A stretch of 64,000 nucleotides of DNA from Paraburkholderia atlantica (GCF_009362785.1 NZ_WHNQ01000026.1:1-64000); one strand, 5' to 3'; positions 8,793 to 17,505 are shown, numbered from the stretch's first letter. The notes: generated from the sequence alone by a model not told the origin. Numbers and translations: made by a program.

Positions 8793-10337
8793 ATGAACTA
8801 CGTCATCGGCGTCGATATCGGCACGCAGAGCACGAAAGCGCTGCTGGTCGATGAGCACGGCGCGATCGTCGCGCAGCATGCGTCGAGCTATCAACCCGAC
8901 ACGCCGAAGCCGTTGTGGGCCGAGCAGTGGCCCGCGGTGTGGCTGAAGGCCGTGGTCGAATGCGTGGCCGCGTGCGTCGGCGAGGCGAAGGCGGCCGGTA
9001 TCGCGCCGGGTGCGATCAAAGCGCTGTGCGTGAGCAGCCTGTACGGCGGCTCGGGCATTCCGGTCGACAACGACATGCGGCCGCTCGCGCCGTGCCTGAT
9101 CTGGATGGACCGGCGCGCGACCGCCCAAGTGGACTGGGTGCGCGAGAACGTCGATGTCGAACGGCTCCATTCGATCACCGGCAACGGAGTGGACAGCTAC
9201 TACGGCTACACGAAGATGCTGTGGCTGCGTGAGAACGAGCCGGACGTGTGGGCGCATACGCGCTATTTCCTGCCGCCGAACGCGTACGTGATCTACATGC
9301 TGACCGGCGAGGTCGCCGTCGATCATAGTTCGGCCGGCAATATCGGCGGCGTCTACGATATCGCGCGGCGCGACTGGTCGGACGCAGCGCTCGACATGCT
9401 CGGCATTCCCGCGACGATGATGCCGGAGCGGCTCGTTGAATCGTCGGAGGTTGTTGGCGGGCTATTGTCGCAATGGACCGCCCAGCTCGGGCTCGATGCG
9501 GGGACTGCGATCGTCGCGGGCGGCGTCGATGCGGCGATGGCGACGTTCGCGGCCGGCGTCACGCGCGCGGGACAGCACGTCGCGATGATCGGCACCAGCA
9601 TGTGTTGGGGCTACATCAATCAGCATGTCGACGCGCGGCACGGTTTGGTCAGCATGCCGCACGTTTTCAACGGGCAGCACGATATCTACGTATTCGGCGG
9701 CGCGATTACCGCGGGCGCGTCGGTCAGCTGGTATCGCGAGCAGTTCTGTCACGCGGAGATCGAGGCCGCGCGCGCGACACCGCATGGCGATCCGCATCGG
9801 CTGCTCGAAGAAGCGGCCGCGCAAGTGCCGGCCGGCGCCGACGGCGTGCTGTTCCTGCCGTATCTGATGGGCGAGCGCAGTCCGGTGTGGGATGCGAAGG
9901 CGAGCGGCGCGTTCGTCGGGTTGTCGCTGTTTCATACGCGCGCGCATCTGTATCGCGCGGTGCTCGAAGGGGTGTCGTTCGCGCTGAAGCACAACATCGA
10001 GGCGGGGCGCAAAGGCGCGCAATCGCTCGACGACAAGCTGATCGTCGTGGGCGGTGCCGCGCATTCGGACCTGTGGATGCAGATCATCGCCGACGTCACC
10101 GGCTATCCGGTCTACACGATCGAGCAGGACGTCGAAGCGGCAATGGGCGCGGCGTTGCTCGCCGCGGTCGGCGTCGGTCTCGTGTCGCGCGAAGCGGCGC
10201 AAGGCGGCTGGGTCACGCTGATCGAGCGCGCGCAGCCCGACGCACGGCGCATGGCGTTATACGAGCAGCGCTTCGGCGTGTACGTGGATCTCTATCCGGC
10301 GTTGAAGCCGGTCATGCATCGCTTGCAATCATCATGA
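8793..10337 (+). CDS. FGGY-family carbohydrate kinase (second sugar kinase of the locus)
   Basis: Kinase of 514 residues with the N-terminal motif GVDIGTQSTK (residues 6-15) and a second phosphate-binding region around MIGTSMCWGY. The late GGAAHSDLWMQIIADV segment corresponds to the FGGY C-terminal signature. A GGAG site at 8784-8787 precedes the ATG. It follows the zinc dehydrogenase after 31 bases and overlaps the SDR by four bases (ATGA), so it should act on a ketose or polyol from this operon. It differs clearly from the XylB at 1-1090, so the locus has two FGGY kinases with presumably different substrates. Erythrulose, L-xylulose, ribulose or xylitol are candidates; none can be chosen from sequence. 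Confidence 0.85.
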   Translation: MNYVIGVDIGTQSTKALLVDEHGAIVAQHASSYQPDTPKPLWAEQWPAVWLKAVVECVAACVGEAKAAGIAPGAIKALCVSSLYGGSGIPVDNDMRPLAPCLIWMDRRATAQVDWVRENVDVERLHSITGNGVDSYYGYTKMLWLRENEPDVWAHTRYFLPPNAYVIYMLTGEVAVDHSSAGNIGGVYDIARRDWSDAALDMLGIPATMMPERLVESSEVVGGLLSQWTAQLGLDAGTAIVAGGVDAAMATFAAGVTRAGQHVAMIGTSMCWGYINQHVDARHGLVSMPHVFNGQHDIYVFGGAITAGASVSWYREQFCHAEIEAARATPHGDPHRLLEEAAAQVPAGADGVLFLPYLMGERSPVWDAKASGAFVGLSLFHTRAHLYRAVLEGVSFALKHNIEAGRKGAQSLDDKLIVVGGAAHSDLWMQIIADVTGYPVYTIEQDVEAAMGAALLAAVGVGLVSREAAQGGWVTLIERAQPDARRMALYEQRFGVYVDLYPALKPVMHRLQSS

Positions 10338-11071
10338 ACGCTACTTTCGATTTTTCCGGACGCTCGATTCTGGTGACGGGCGCCTCCAGCGGCATCGGCC
10401 GCGCGACGGTCGAGGCGCTGTGCGGGAGCGGCGCATCGGTCGTCGCGGCCGCGCGCAATGTGAACGAGCTCGCGCGGCTCGCCGAGGAAACCGGCTGCGA
10501 GCCGTTGAAGCTCGACGTCAGCGACGAAGCCGCAATCGACGAAGCATTCGCGTCGCTCGAGCCGTTCGACGGTCTCGTCAATTGCGCGGGCATCGCGTTG
10601 CTCGAACGCGCGGTGGATACCACGGCCGCGAGCTTCGATCGCGTGATGGCGGTGAATACGCGCGGCGCGGTGCTGGTCGCGAAGCACGTCGCGCGTGGCA
10701 TGCTCGACGCGGGGCGCGCGGGCAGCATCGTCAACGTGTCGAGCCAGGCCGCGCTCGTCGCACTCGACGATCATCTGAGCTATTCGGCGTCGAAGGCGGC
10801 GCTCGATGCGGTCACGCGCGCGTTGTGCATCGAGCTGGGGCCGCACGGGATTCGGGTGAATAGCGTGAACCCGACGGTTACGCTGACGCCGATGGCGGTG
10901 CTGGCGTGGAGCGATCCCGTCAAACGTGATCCTGCGTTGCAGGCGATTCCGCTCAGGCGCTTTGCTGAATCCGCGGAAGTCGCGGCGCCGATTCTGTTTT
11001 TGTTGAGCGATGCGGCGTCGATGGTTAGCGGCGTGTGTTTGCCGATTGATGGTGGTTATACCGCGCGCTAG
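10334..11071 (+). CDS. SDR-family oxidoreductase, L-xylulose reductase-like
   Basis: Classical short-chain dehydrogenase of 245 residues with TGASSGIG near residue 15, LVNCAGIA, and the triad Ser136/137, Tyr150 and Lys154 (YSASK). The segments AFDRVMAVNTR-type and IRVNSVNPTVTLTPM with a following WSDP closely recall dicarbonyl/L-xylulose reductase (DCXR), which interconverts L-xylulose and xylitol. Its ATG overlaps the stop of the FGGY kinase (ATGA), so it is the last gene of the importer operon. The family is certain; the L-xylulose/xylitol assignment is inferred from similarity recalled from memory and from the pentitol context. Confidence 0.82.
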   Translation: MNATFDFSGRSILVTGASSGIGRATVEALCGSGASVVAAARNVNELARLAEETGCEPLKLDVSDEAAIDEAFASLEPFDGLVNCAGIALLERAVDTTAASFDRVMAVNTRGAVLVAKHVARGMLDAGRAGSIVNVSSQAALVALDDHLSYSASKAALDAVTRALCIELGPHGIRVNSVNPTVTLTPMAVLAWSDPVKRDPALQAIPLRRFAESAEVAAPILFLLSDAASMVSGVCLPIDGGYTAR

Positions 11072-11161
11072 GGGTGTTAGGGGCCGTCAGTTGCCTGGTG
11101 AAATGAAAGTAGACGGAAGCCCCGCCAGAAGGGAGGGCCGTCCGGTGGGCGGAAGTGCAGG

Positions 11162-11446
11162 CTACTCACTCAGAAGAAGACGTTTAAGTTTGTCGAGAAA
11201 AGACCCAGTGGTCTGGTCCCACAGTGTCGGGTCGCACTGATAGCCAAAATTTTCCTCAAACGCTGCGTCAAGGTTTCCCGCATGATCGCTCTTGAATCGG
11301 TCTATCTCGGCCACCGTCGCCTTAATTTCTTCCGGTGTGCATTCGCATGTAAAAGACAAAACCAATTCTTCAATTGTGTTTCCGAACAAGTCGAAATCTT
11401 CATGGAAACGGCCACAAATCAATTGATACAAATTTTCGTATCTCAT
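11162..11446 (-). CDS. CdiI-type contact-dependent inhibition immunity protein, copy 2
   Basis: Small acidic protein of 94 residues. The N-terminus YENLYQLICGRFHEDF and the C-terminal helix ending LKRLLLSE resemble the CdiI_2 immunity family of Burkholderia toxin modules, as recalled from memory. It shares 64 of 94 residues with the gene at 11514-11798 without gaps, so the two arose by duplication. It lies downstream of that copy and of the interrupted RNase-like toxin on the same strand. Expected role: a cytoplasmic protein that binds and neutralises a cognate toxin. Which toxin this copy recognises is unknown, and the divergence may reflect a different target. Confidence 0.65.
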   Translation of the reverse strand: MRYENLYQLICGRFHEDFDLFGNTIEELVLSFTCECTPEEIKATVAEIDRFKSDHAGNLDAAFEENFGYQCDPTLWDQTTGSFLDKLKRLLLSE

Positions 11447-11513
11447 AAATCAATGTCCACGCGGAATCGACGCTGAGCGACGCGGCGTCGAGGGCCCCCG
11501 TTGAAGCGCAGGC

Positions 11514-11798
11514 TTACTCACTTAGAAGGAGACGCTTAAGCTCGTCAAGAAAAGATTCGGTGGTGTGACCCCACAGCGTCGGATCGAACTGCCTGCCGAA
11601 TTCCTCTTCGAACGCAGCGTCAAGATTTCCAGCGTGATCTCTCTTGAATCGGTCTATGTCGGCCACCTTCGCGTTAATCATTTCTGGCGTGCATCTGCTT
11701 ACACAAGCCCGAACCAACGCTTCAATTGTGTCTCCCCAGTAGTCGGAATCTTCATTGAAGTAGACTCCGATCAATTGATCTAGATTGTCGTAGCTCAT
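11514..11798 (-). CDS. CdiI-type contact-dependent inhibition immunity protein, copy 1
   Basis: A 94-residue paralogue of the gene at 11162-11446, beginning YDNLDQLIGVYFNED and sharing the block IDRFKRDHAGNLDAAFEE and the tail LKRLLLSE. It starts only 20 bases after the original end of the toxin frame (11819). That is the toxin-immunity spacing expected of a polymorphic-toxin module, so this copy is the likelier cognate immunity gene. The differences between the copies cluster in the first half (residues about 11-45), where toxin contacts might vary. The function rests on family resemblance and context. Confidence 0.65.
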   Translation of the reverse strand: MSYDNLDQLIGVYFNEDSDYWGDTIEALVRACVSRCTPEMINAKVADIDRFKRDHAGNLDAAFEEEFGRQFDPTLWGHTTESFLDELKRLLLSE

Positions 11799-11818
11799 GT
11801 ATCGGCATTCACTCGAAA

Positions 11819-12649
11819 TCAGTCACTAAGCATGGCTGTGAGAATGTAGTACGGCATCCCGTTATACGTTTCGTATTTCAAGACAACCCATACTTTACTG
11901 CTATCCACCAGCGCGTCGGTCTTTCTGATCAATGCGTAACCCACCTTTCTTCCGACGTCCTTCTTCAGCCTCAGAGGCTCTCTAGGCGCCTTTGTTCATG
12001 CTTTAATCAGCAAGGCATTGGCGCGCATCGTTTCCGATATAGCCCACTCCGCCTCCTCAAGATTTACGAAAGACGATACTACGCGTTTTGTCGGCTCCAG
12101 CCTGAGTCTTTCCCGCAACTGCGCTTCAGTCCGACCGACATGTTTCAAAAGCGTATGTCCACCAATCCGGCTTCCCGCCTTCGCCTCATGCATGTTCAGC
12201 CTGATCCGGCCCATCGTGACACGCGCAGCGCGCGCCGCCTTGATCGAGCCAGCAAATCCGAATGGCACGGCAATATCGAGGGACAGGCCGATATTGCTCG
12301 CCATGTCGGGGCTCGCCCGCATCGCTTCAGCGAGTTTCGTCGCGCCCCGCTGGGTCAGCGTGGCGGTGTCCCGACCAGTCCAGACCTGCCGCAGGCCAGC
12401 CGCCGCCGAGTCCGAGCCATGTACCCCGAACACGACACACCCGGCTTTGCTCGCCATCGTCGGATCTGGCAAAGCGCAAAGCGCACCCGCACCGACCATT
12501 TCCAGCACGCCGCCGACGACCTGTAAACCGCCCCAAAGCCGGTTGGAAAGCATTTCCGACTGGCTGATCGACTGACGAGATAGCACGGCCGCGAGTTGCG
12601 GAGCACTCAGTACAACCTTCACTCCTTCGGCGTTATCGGCACCGGGCAT
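11819..12649 (-). pseudogene. RNase A-like polymorphic toxin interrupted by an in-frame TGA
   Basis: The frame from the ATG at 12649 gives 217 residues and then a TGA at 11996-11998. The same frame continues for 58 more residues to a TGA at 11819-11821 without a frameshift. The N-terminal part has hydrophobic glycine/alanine-rich stretches (about 39-60 and 118-140). Residues 163-217 (GGHTLLKHVGRTEAQL and the following helix) match the start of the bacterial CdiA-CT RNase A domain. The downstream stretch ends VWVVLKYET…YYILTAMLSD, which looks like its missing C-terminus. Family members usually have Trp near the stop position, so a TGG-to-TGA change is likely. The RNase domain would be truncated and probably inactive unless read through. 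Two immunity genes follow. Confidence 0.7.
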
Positions 12650-12835
12650 ATCGAAACCCTCTGATGTTTTTTATGGGGTTCCGATGCTGCCATGCTGATC
12701 ATCTCTCAAGATTCGGAGAACTCCGAACTTTCCTCAGCCCGATGAACGGTGCCTGTTATGCAACAAGCGGGAATAACCGCGGCATTACGCTTGCCGTGAT
12801 TTGCCGGTCATACCCTGTCTGACACGCGCCAACCG

Positions 12836-13762
12836 TTACAGCATCGTCCGCACATGCCAAAGCTCGGGGAACAGCACGACATCGAGCATCTTGCGCAGAT
12901 ACGGCGCGCCGCTAGTGCCGCCGGTGCCCTGCTTGAAGCCGATGATGCGCTCGACGGTCGTCACGTGGCGGAAGCGCCATTGGCGGAACGCATCCTCGAG
13001 ATCGACGAGTTCTTCCGCCATCTCGTACAGCTCCCAATGCTCGGACGGATTGCGATACACCTCCAGCCACGCTGCCTCCACCGACGCATCAGGTTCAGTC
13101 GGCCTGGTCCAGTCGCGTTCGAGCCGCGCGGACGAAATCTTGAAGCCGCGACGCGCCAGCAGCCGCACCACTTCGTCGTAGAACGATGGCGCTTCGAGCG
13201 ATGCCTTCACTTGCGCGTATACGTCGGCGCGATGCGCATGCGGCTTCAGCATCTGCTCGTTCTTGTTGCCGAGCAGGAACTCGATCTGCCGGTACTGATA
13301 CGACTGGAAGCCCGACGAACTGCCGAGGTACGGCCGCATCGCCGTGTATTCGGATGGGGTCATCGTCGCGAGCACGCTCCACGCCTGCACCAGTTGCTCC
13401 ATGATCCGCGACACGCGCGCGAGCATCTTGAACGCGGGCGGCAGCTCGTCGCGATGCACGGCCGCGAGCGCCGCGCGCAACTCGTACAGCGCGAGCTTCA
13501 TCCACAGCTCGCTCGTCTGATGCTGGATGATGAACAGCATCTCGTTGTGATCCGGGGACAACGGATGCTGCGCGTCCAGCACCGTGCCGAGCGACAGATA
13601 ATCGCCGTAGCTCATCGACTCCGAGAAGTCGAGCTGCGCGTCGTGCCAGCCGCTGTCGGTCGTGCTCGATGCCGGCGCCGAAGCCGTCTGTGCGTGCCCG
13701 AACGGACAGCCTTGTGCCGCCGTTTCTTCTGGCAAGCCCGGCGTGTGCATGTGATCGGTCAT
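12836..13762 (-). CDS. kynA: Tryptophan 2,3-dioxygenase
   Basis: Heme dioxygenase of 308 residues that opens the indole ring of L-tryptophan to N-formylkynurenine. The family core begins near residue 48 with MSYGDYLSL and contains HNEMLFIIQHQTSELWMKL, which includes heme-pocket residues. RPYLGSSSGFQSYQYR binds substrate, and GTGGTSGAPYLRKMLD is near the C-terminus. A variable polar N-terminal extension of about 45 residues precedes the core, common in Burkholderia. It is the last gene of the kynB-kynU-kynA operon, starting 10 bases after kynU, with the regulator kynR divergent upstream. Confidence 0.95.
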   Translation of the reverse strand: MTDHMHTPGLPEETAAQGCPFGHAQTASAPASSTTDSGWHDAQLDFSESMSYGDYLSLGTVLDAQHPLSPDHNEMLFIIQHQTSELWMKLALYELRAALAAVHRDELPPAFKMLARVSRIMEQLVQAWSVLATMTPSEYTAMRPYLGSSSGFQSYQYRQIEFLLGNKNEQMLKPHAHRADVYAQVKASLEAPSFYDEVVRLLARRGFKISSARLERDWTRPTEPDASVEAAWLEVYRNPSEHWELYEMAEELVDLEDAFRQWRFRHVTTVERIIGFKQGTGGTSGAPYLRKMLDVVLFPELWHVRTML

Positions 13763-13772
13763 TCTGTCGTCC

Positions 13773-15023
13773 TCAGGTAACGGCGCCGCGCTGGGCGAAT
13801 TCAGGAGCTTTCCAGGCCTCGCGGGTGAGCACGTCGCGCAAGGTTTCGACGGCGTCCCAGACGTCGACGAAACGCGTGTACAGCGGCGTGAAGCCGAAGC
13901 GCAGCACGTGCGGCTCGCGATAGTCGCCGATCACGCCATGCGCAATCAGCGCCTGCATCACCTCGTAGCCGTGCGGATGCTCGAAGCTCGCATGCGAGCC
14001 GCGCTGCGCATGCTCGCGCGGCGTCACGAGCTTCAGTGGAAATTCGCTGCAACGCGTCTCGACCAGTTCGATGAACAGATCGGTCAGCGCGAGCGACTTC
14101 TCGCGAACCGCCTGCATGTTGGTTTGCAGGAACACGTCGAGCCCGCATTCGACGAGCGCCATCGACACCATCGGCTGTGTGCCGCACAGGAAGCGGCCTA
14201 CGCCGTTGTCGGGCTGATACGTCGGATTCATTTCGAACGGCGCGCGATGCCCCCACCAGCCCGACAGCGGCTGCGCGAACTCGTTCTGGTGGCGCTTGGG
14301 CACCCACACGAACGCGGGCGAACCGGGGCCGCCGTTCAGATACTTGTAGGTGCAGCCGACCGCGTAGTCGGCGCCGACGCCGTTCAGATCGACCGGCACC
14401 GCGCCCGCCGAATGCGCGAGATCCCATAGCGCGAGCGCGCCCCTGTCGTGGATCAGCTTCGTCAGCGCGGCCATGTCGTGCATATAGCCGGTCCGGTAGT
14501 TCACGTGCGTGATCATCGCGATCGCGGTGTCCGCGCCGATCGCGTCGGGCAGCTCGGACGGATCGTCGACGAGGCGTAGCTCGTAGCCGCGATCGAGCTG
14601 TTCGATCAAACCCTGCGCGATATACAGGTCGCTCGGGAAGTTCGAGCGCTCGGAAACGATCACGCGACGCTGCGGATCGCGCGCATTCGCGAGCCGCAGC
14701 GCGGCCGACAGCAGCTTGAACAGGTTGATCGAGATCGTGTCGGTGACCACGACTTCATCTTCGGCCGCGCCGATCAACGGCGCGAGCTTGTTGCCCAGCC
14801 GGCGCGGCAGCACGAACCAGCCGGATTTGTTCCAGCTGCGGATCAGCCCTTCGCCCCATTCGGCGGCGATCACGGTCTGCGCGCGCTGCGCGGCGGCGGC
14901 CGGCGGCACGCCGAGCGAGTTGCCGTCGAGATAGATGGTCGTCGCCGACAGCGCGAACTGGTCGCGCAGCGCTGCGAGCGGGTCGGCGCTGTCGAGCGCC
15001 ACGGCTTCGTCACGATGGTTCAT
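13773..15023 (-). CDS. kynU: Kynureninase
   Basis: PLP enzyme of 416 residues that cleaves L-kynurenine to anthranilate and L-alanine. The internal aldimine lysine is Lys227 in TYKYLNGGPG. Upstream are the conserved YLDGNSLG (residues 31-38) and LWDLAHSAGA, whose aspartate contacts the PLP ring nitrogen. The gene starts 27 bases after the kynB stop and ends 10 bases before kynA, so the three are co-transcribed. Together they convert tryptophan to anthranilate. Confidence 0.96.
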   Translation of the reverse strand: MNHRDEAVALDSADPLAALRDQFALSATTIYLDGNSLGVPPAAAAQRAQTVIAAEWGEGLIRSWNKSGWFVLPRRLGNKLAPLIGAAEDEVVVTDTISINLFKLLSAALRLANARDPQRRVIVSERSNFPSDLYIAQGLIEQLDRGYELRLVDDPSELPDAIGADTAIAMITHVNYRTGYMHDMAALTKLIHDRGALALWDLAHSAGAVPVDLNGVGADYAVGCTYKYLNGGPGSPAFVWVPKRHQNEFAQPLSGWWGHRAPFEMNPTYQPDNGVGRFLCGTQPMVSMALVECGLDVFLQTNMQAVREKSLALTDLFIELVETRCSEFPLKLVTPREHAQRGSHASFEHPHGYEVMQALIAHGVIGDYREPHVLRFGFTPLYTRFVDVWDAVETLRDVLTREAWKAPEFAQRGAVT

Positions 15024-15050
15024 GGTGGTTCGATGGGTTGGGTTGTCGGG

Positions 15051-15713
15051 TTAGTAGCTCGCCGCGGGCGTGGCTTGGCGCGAGCCGGGTAGTGCGCGCA
15101 GTACCGCACGCACCGGGCTCGCGTCGAGCGTGGTCAGCTTCAGCGGCAGCGCGATCAGTTCGTAGTCACCGGCTTCGACCGTGTCGAGCACGATGCCTTC
15201 GAGAATCGCCATGCCGTGGGCGCGAATGCGGTGATGCGCGTCCATCGTCTTGGATTCCTGCGGATCGAGCGATGGCGTATCGATGCCGACCAGCTTCACG
15301 CCACGCGCGGCGAGCAGATCGACGGTCTCGGGCGCGACCGCGCAGAACGCGCTATCCCAGTCGCGCGTCGGCGCATTTCTGTAAGTGCGCAGTAAGACTC
15401 GCGGCGGCAGATCGTCGAGCGAGCCGGTCAGGTGTTGTGGCGTCACAACAGGCGACGCGCCGATACAGTCAATTACTCTGCATAAACCGAGATACGCGTC
15501 GAGCGGCACCTCGCCGATCGCGGCGCCGTCGGCGTCGTAGTGAAGCGGCGCGTCGGTATGCGCGCCGGTGTGCGGTGACATCGTCAGACGCGCGACATTG
15601 ACCGGCGAGCCAGCCTCCATGCGCCAGACGCGCTCGATGCCGACCGGCGTGTCGCCCGGCCAGACGGGCGTGGCGGGATCGACGGCGGGGGTGATGTCCC
15701 AGAGTGCTCGCAT
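15051..15713 (-). CDS. kynB: Kynurenine formamidase (arylformamidase)
   Basis: Metal-dependent cyclase-fold hydrolase of 220 residues that deformylates N-formylkynurenine to kynurenine. The metal site appears as His48, His52 and Asp54 in the HTGAHTD motif, with DITP near the N-terminus and GIDTPSLD later. It is the first gene of the kynBUA operon. Its start faces kynR across 130 bases, so operon expression is probably controlled from that gap. Confidence 0.95.
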   Translation of the reverse strand: MRALWDITPAVDPATPVWPGDTPVGIERVWRMEAGSPVNVARLTMSPHTGAHTDAPLHYDADGAAIGEVPLDAYLGLCRVIDCIGASPVVTPQHLTGSLDDLPPRVLLRTYRNAPTRDWDSAFCAVAPETVDLLAARGVKLVGIDTPSLDPQESKTMDAHHRIRAHGMAILEGIVLDTVEAGDYELIALPLKLTTLDASPVRAVLRALPGSRQATPAASY

Positions 15714-15843
15714 GACGGTTTCGACGGAAGGTGACTATCTCTAAATGATAGAGGTCAAGCCGTGAAATGTGATTGCGAAAAAATCTCCTAACCAGCCGTG
15801 TCTTGGAACATAATTTGAGCCAAACCGGAAAGGGAGACCGAAT
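15714..15843. promoter_or_regulatory. kynB/kynR divergent promoter region
   Basis: A 130-base gap between the kynB and kynR starts. It holds an imperfect palindromic stretch with arms CTATC and GATAG separated by seven A/T-rich bases (15735-15751), close to the kynB start. An A/T-rich patch with CATAAT at 15809-15814 lies nearer kynR. AAAGGGAG at 15829-15836 is the kynR ribosome-binding site. KynR-type Lrp regulators are known to respond to kynurenine and activate kyn operons; that the palindrome is its site is inference. Confidence 0.4.
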
Positions 15844-16359
15844 ATGAACGCGATCTCGCTCGACGCCACCGATTGCCGTATCTTGACGGTGCTTCAGCAG
15901 GAAGGACGGATCAGCAATCTCGACCTGGCGGAGCGCATCTCGCTGTCGCCATCAGCCTGTCTGCGACGCCTGCGTCTGCTGGAGGAGCAGGGCGTCATCG
16001 AACACTACCGCGCTTGTCTGAACCGCGAAGTTTTGGGGTTCGAGCTGGAAGCGTTCGTGCAGGTATCGATGCGCAACGACCAGCAGAACTGGCACGAGCG
16101 CTTTGCCGAAGCGTTGCGCGACTGGCCCGAAGTGGTCGGCGCGTTTGTCGTGACCGGCGAAACCCACTATCTGCTGCGCGTGCTCGCGCACAACCTCAAA
16201 CACTATTCGGATTTCGTGCTCAACCGCCTGTACAAGGCGCCGGGCGTGATGGACATCCGCTCGAACATCGTGCTCGAAACGCTGAAGGAAGATTCGGGCG
16301 TGCCGGTGTCGCTCGTGAAGAAGAACAGCGGGCACGGGGCCACGCATAGCGACCGTTGA
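15844..16359 (+). CDS. kynR: Lrp/AsnC-family regulator of kynurenine catabolism
   Basis: Lrp/AsnC protein of 171 residues: an N-terminal helix-turn-helix (about residues 8-60: LDATDCRILTVLQQEGRISN, then LSPSACLRRLRLLEEQGVI) and a C-terminal RAM ligand-binding/oligomerisation domain. Its divergent placement against kynB is the arrangement known for KynR, which senses kynurenine and activates the kyn operon. It lies on the opposite strand from the operon, and its last 15 residues (KKNSGHGATHSDR type) form a polar tail. Confidence 0.88.
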   Translation: MNAISLDATDCRILTVLQQEGRISNLDLAERISLSPSACLRRLRLLEEQGVIEHYRACLNREVLGFELEAFVQVSMRNDQQNWHERFAEALRDWPEVVGAFVVTGETHYLLRVLAHNLKHYSDFVLNRLYKAPGVMDIRSNIVLETLKEDSGVPVSLVKKNSGHGATHSDR

Positions 16360-16433
16360 CGATGATGAGGGGCGCGCCGTTTTCGGCGCGTCCTACCGAC
16401 AGGCATTACAGGCGCCTTGAAGCGCCGCGCCGC

Positions 16434-16943
16434 TCAAAGCGGCTTCAGGCCGTGGAACAGTCCGTTCTGGAACACCAGCGGCAGCATGTCCGCGGCATTT
16501 TCGTGCACACCGCAGCGCTCCACTTCGCCGACGAAAATCACGTGGTCGCCCTCGTCGTAGCGGCTGCGGTTATGACATTCGAACCATGCAAGTGCGCCGT
16601 CGAGCACCGGCATGCCGGTGTCGCCCGCCGCGTGCGATACGCCCTCGAAGCGGTCGCCCTTCACGGTCGCGAAGCGCTTGCACAGATCGAGCTGCGTCGA
16701 CGACAGTACATTGATCACGTAGTGACTGTTGGCGCGGAACACCGGCATCGAGGCCGAGCGCGTCGCGAGACTCCACAGCACGAGCGGCGGAGAGAGCGAG
16801 ACCGAGTTGAACGAGCTGGCCGTGATACCGATCAGCTGGCCGGACGCGGCGCGTGTCGTGATCACGGTGACGCCGGTCGCGAACTGGCTGAGCGCCTGTC
16901 TAAACGCGGACTGGTCGAAGTTGGGTGGGCTTGCGCTTTTCAT
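16434..16943 (-). CDS. Flavin reductase family protein
   Basis: Protein of 169 residues in the flavin_reduct family (FMN-binding split barrel). Members reduce FMN or FAD with NAD(P)H, often to feed a monooxygenase, or bind flavin themselves. The family pattern appears in FRQALSQFATGVTVITT, GITASSFNSVSLSPPLVLWSL and NSHYVINVLS, and the HxxxxGDHxIFVGEV-type end is present as YDEGDHVIFVGEVE. No oxygenase partner lies next to it. It converges with kynR from the other side and has no obvious functional link to kynurenine breakdown. Confidence 0.85.
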   Translation of the reverse strand: MKSASPPNFDQSAFRQALSQFATGVTVITTRAASGQLIGITASSFNSVSLSPPLVLWSLATRSASMPVFRANSHYVINVLSSTQLDLCKRFATVKGDRFEGVSHAAGDTGMPVLDGALAWFECHNRSRYDEGDHVIFVGEVERCGVHENAADMLPLVFQNGLFHGLKPL

Positions 16944-17505
16944 CGGGGCAGGGTCCCCGGCGCGCGCCGTGTGAAAGACGGACTAAAGCGCGAATCAAGG
17001 CGCGGATAAGAACGCGGATATGCGCGGTTGGCAGCGGATGTTTCGAAAGTCATGGTAAAAATCATCGATTTCCGCCAATTTTAACTGTAATCGCCGCGCG
17101 CGCCGCACGGCGTTGCGTACGGTGCGTGGTCCCGGCGCCAGCTCGCTCACAGTCGAGCACGAACTGGCCGCCGTGTGTCGCGCCGGATACTCCGATCATC
17201 ATGCATCGTCTCGCCGCATTTTTCGCTTCGCTTCGCTGAGCAGGCGATCGCGTGGGCGCGGCGCTTGCTGGTGTGCTGCATGGTTATTCACCCGTTGCGC
17301 GACGGCCTTTCTATACTCGATATCTGCACTGCGGGATTCGCGTGGAAATGCGCGACGCGTTGCAAGCGGCGCCGCGCGACGGGTGCATCGGTTGTGCCTT
17401 TTGGTCCGCGTTTTCGGCCATATATTCGGATGCGGTGGCAGACCCGGCGGCGCTACGCAGGCCGACTGCCGATCATTGTTTGAATCTGATCCTGGGGTGA
17501 AGCTT
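16944..17505. other. Intergenic region upstream of msrA, no gene recognised
   Basis: About 560 bases between divergent genes. The reading frames here lack recognisable domains and look like non-coding sequence. A TATACT hexamer at 17312-17317 could be a -10 element for msrA, but no -35 at proper spacing was found. A GGGGTGA stretch just before the ATG at 17506 can serve as its ribosome-binding site. Confidence 0.5.

Noticed and set aside
11996..11998. TGA in the RNase toxin frame as a selenocysteine codon
   Set aside because: No SECIS-like element was recognised, and the homologous position in the family is, as far as I recall, Trp and not Cys.
12854..13780. 308-codon plus-strand frame opposite kynA
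   Set aside because: Same length as kynA by coincidence of symmetry; the kynA strand has all tryptophan dioxygenase motifs.
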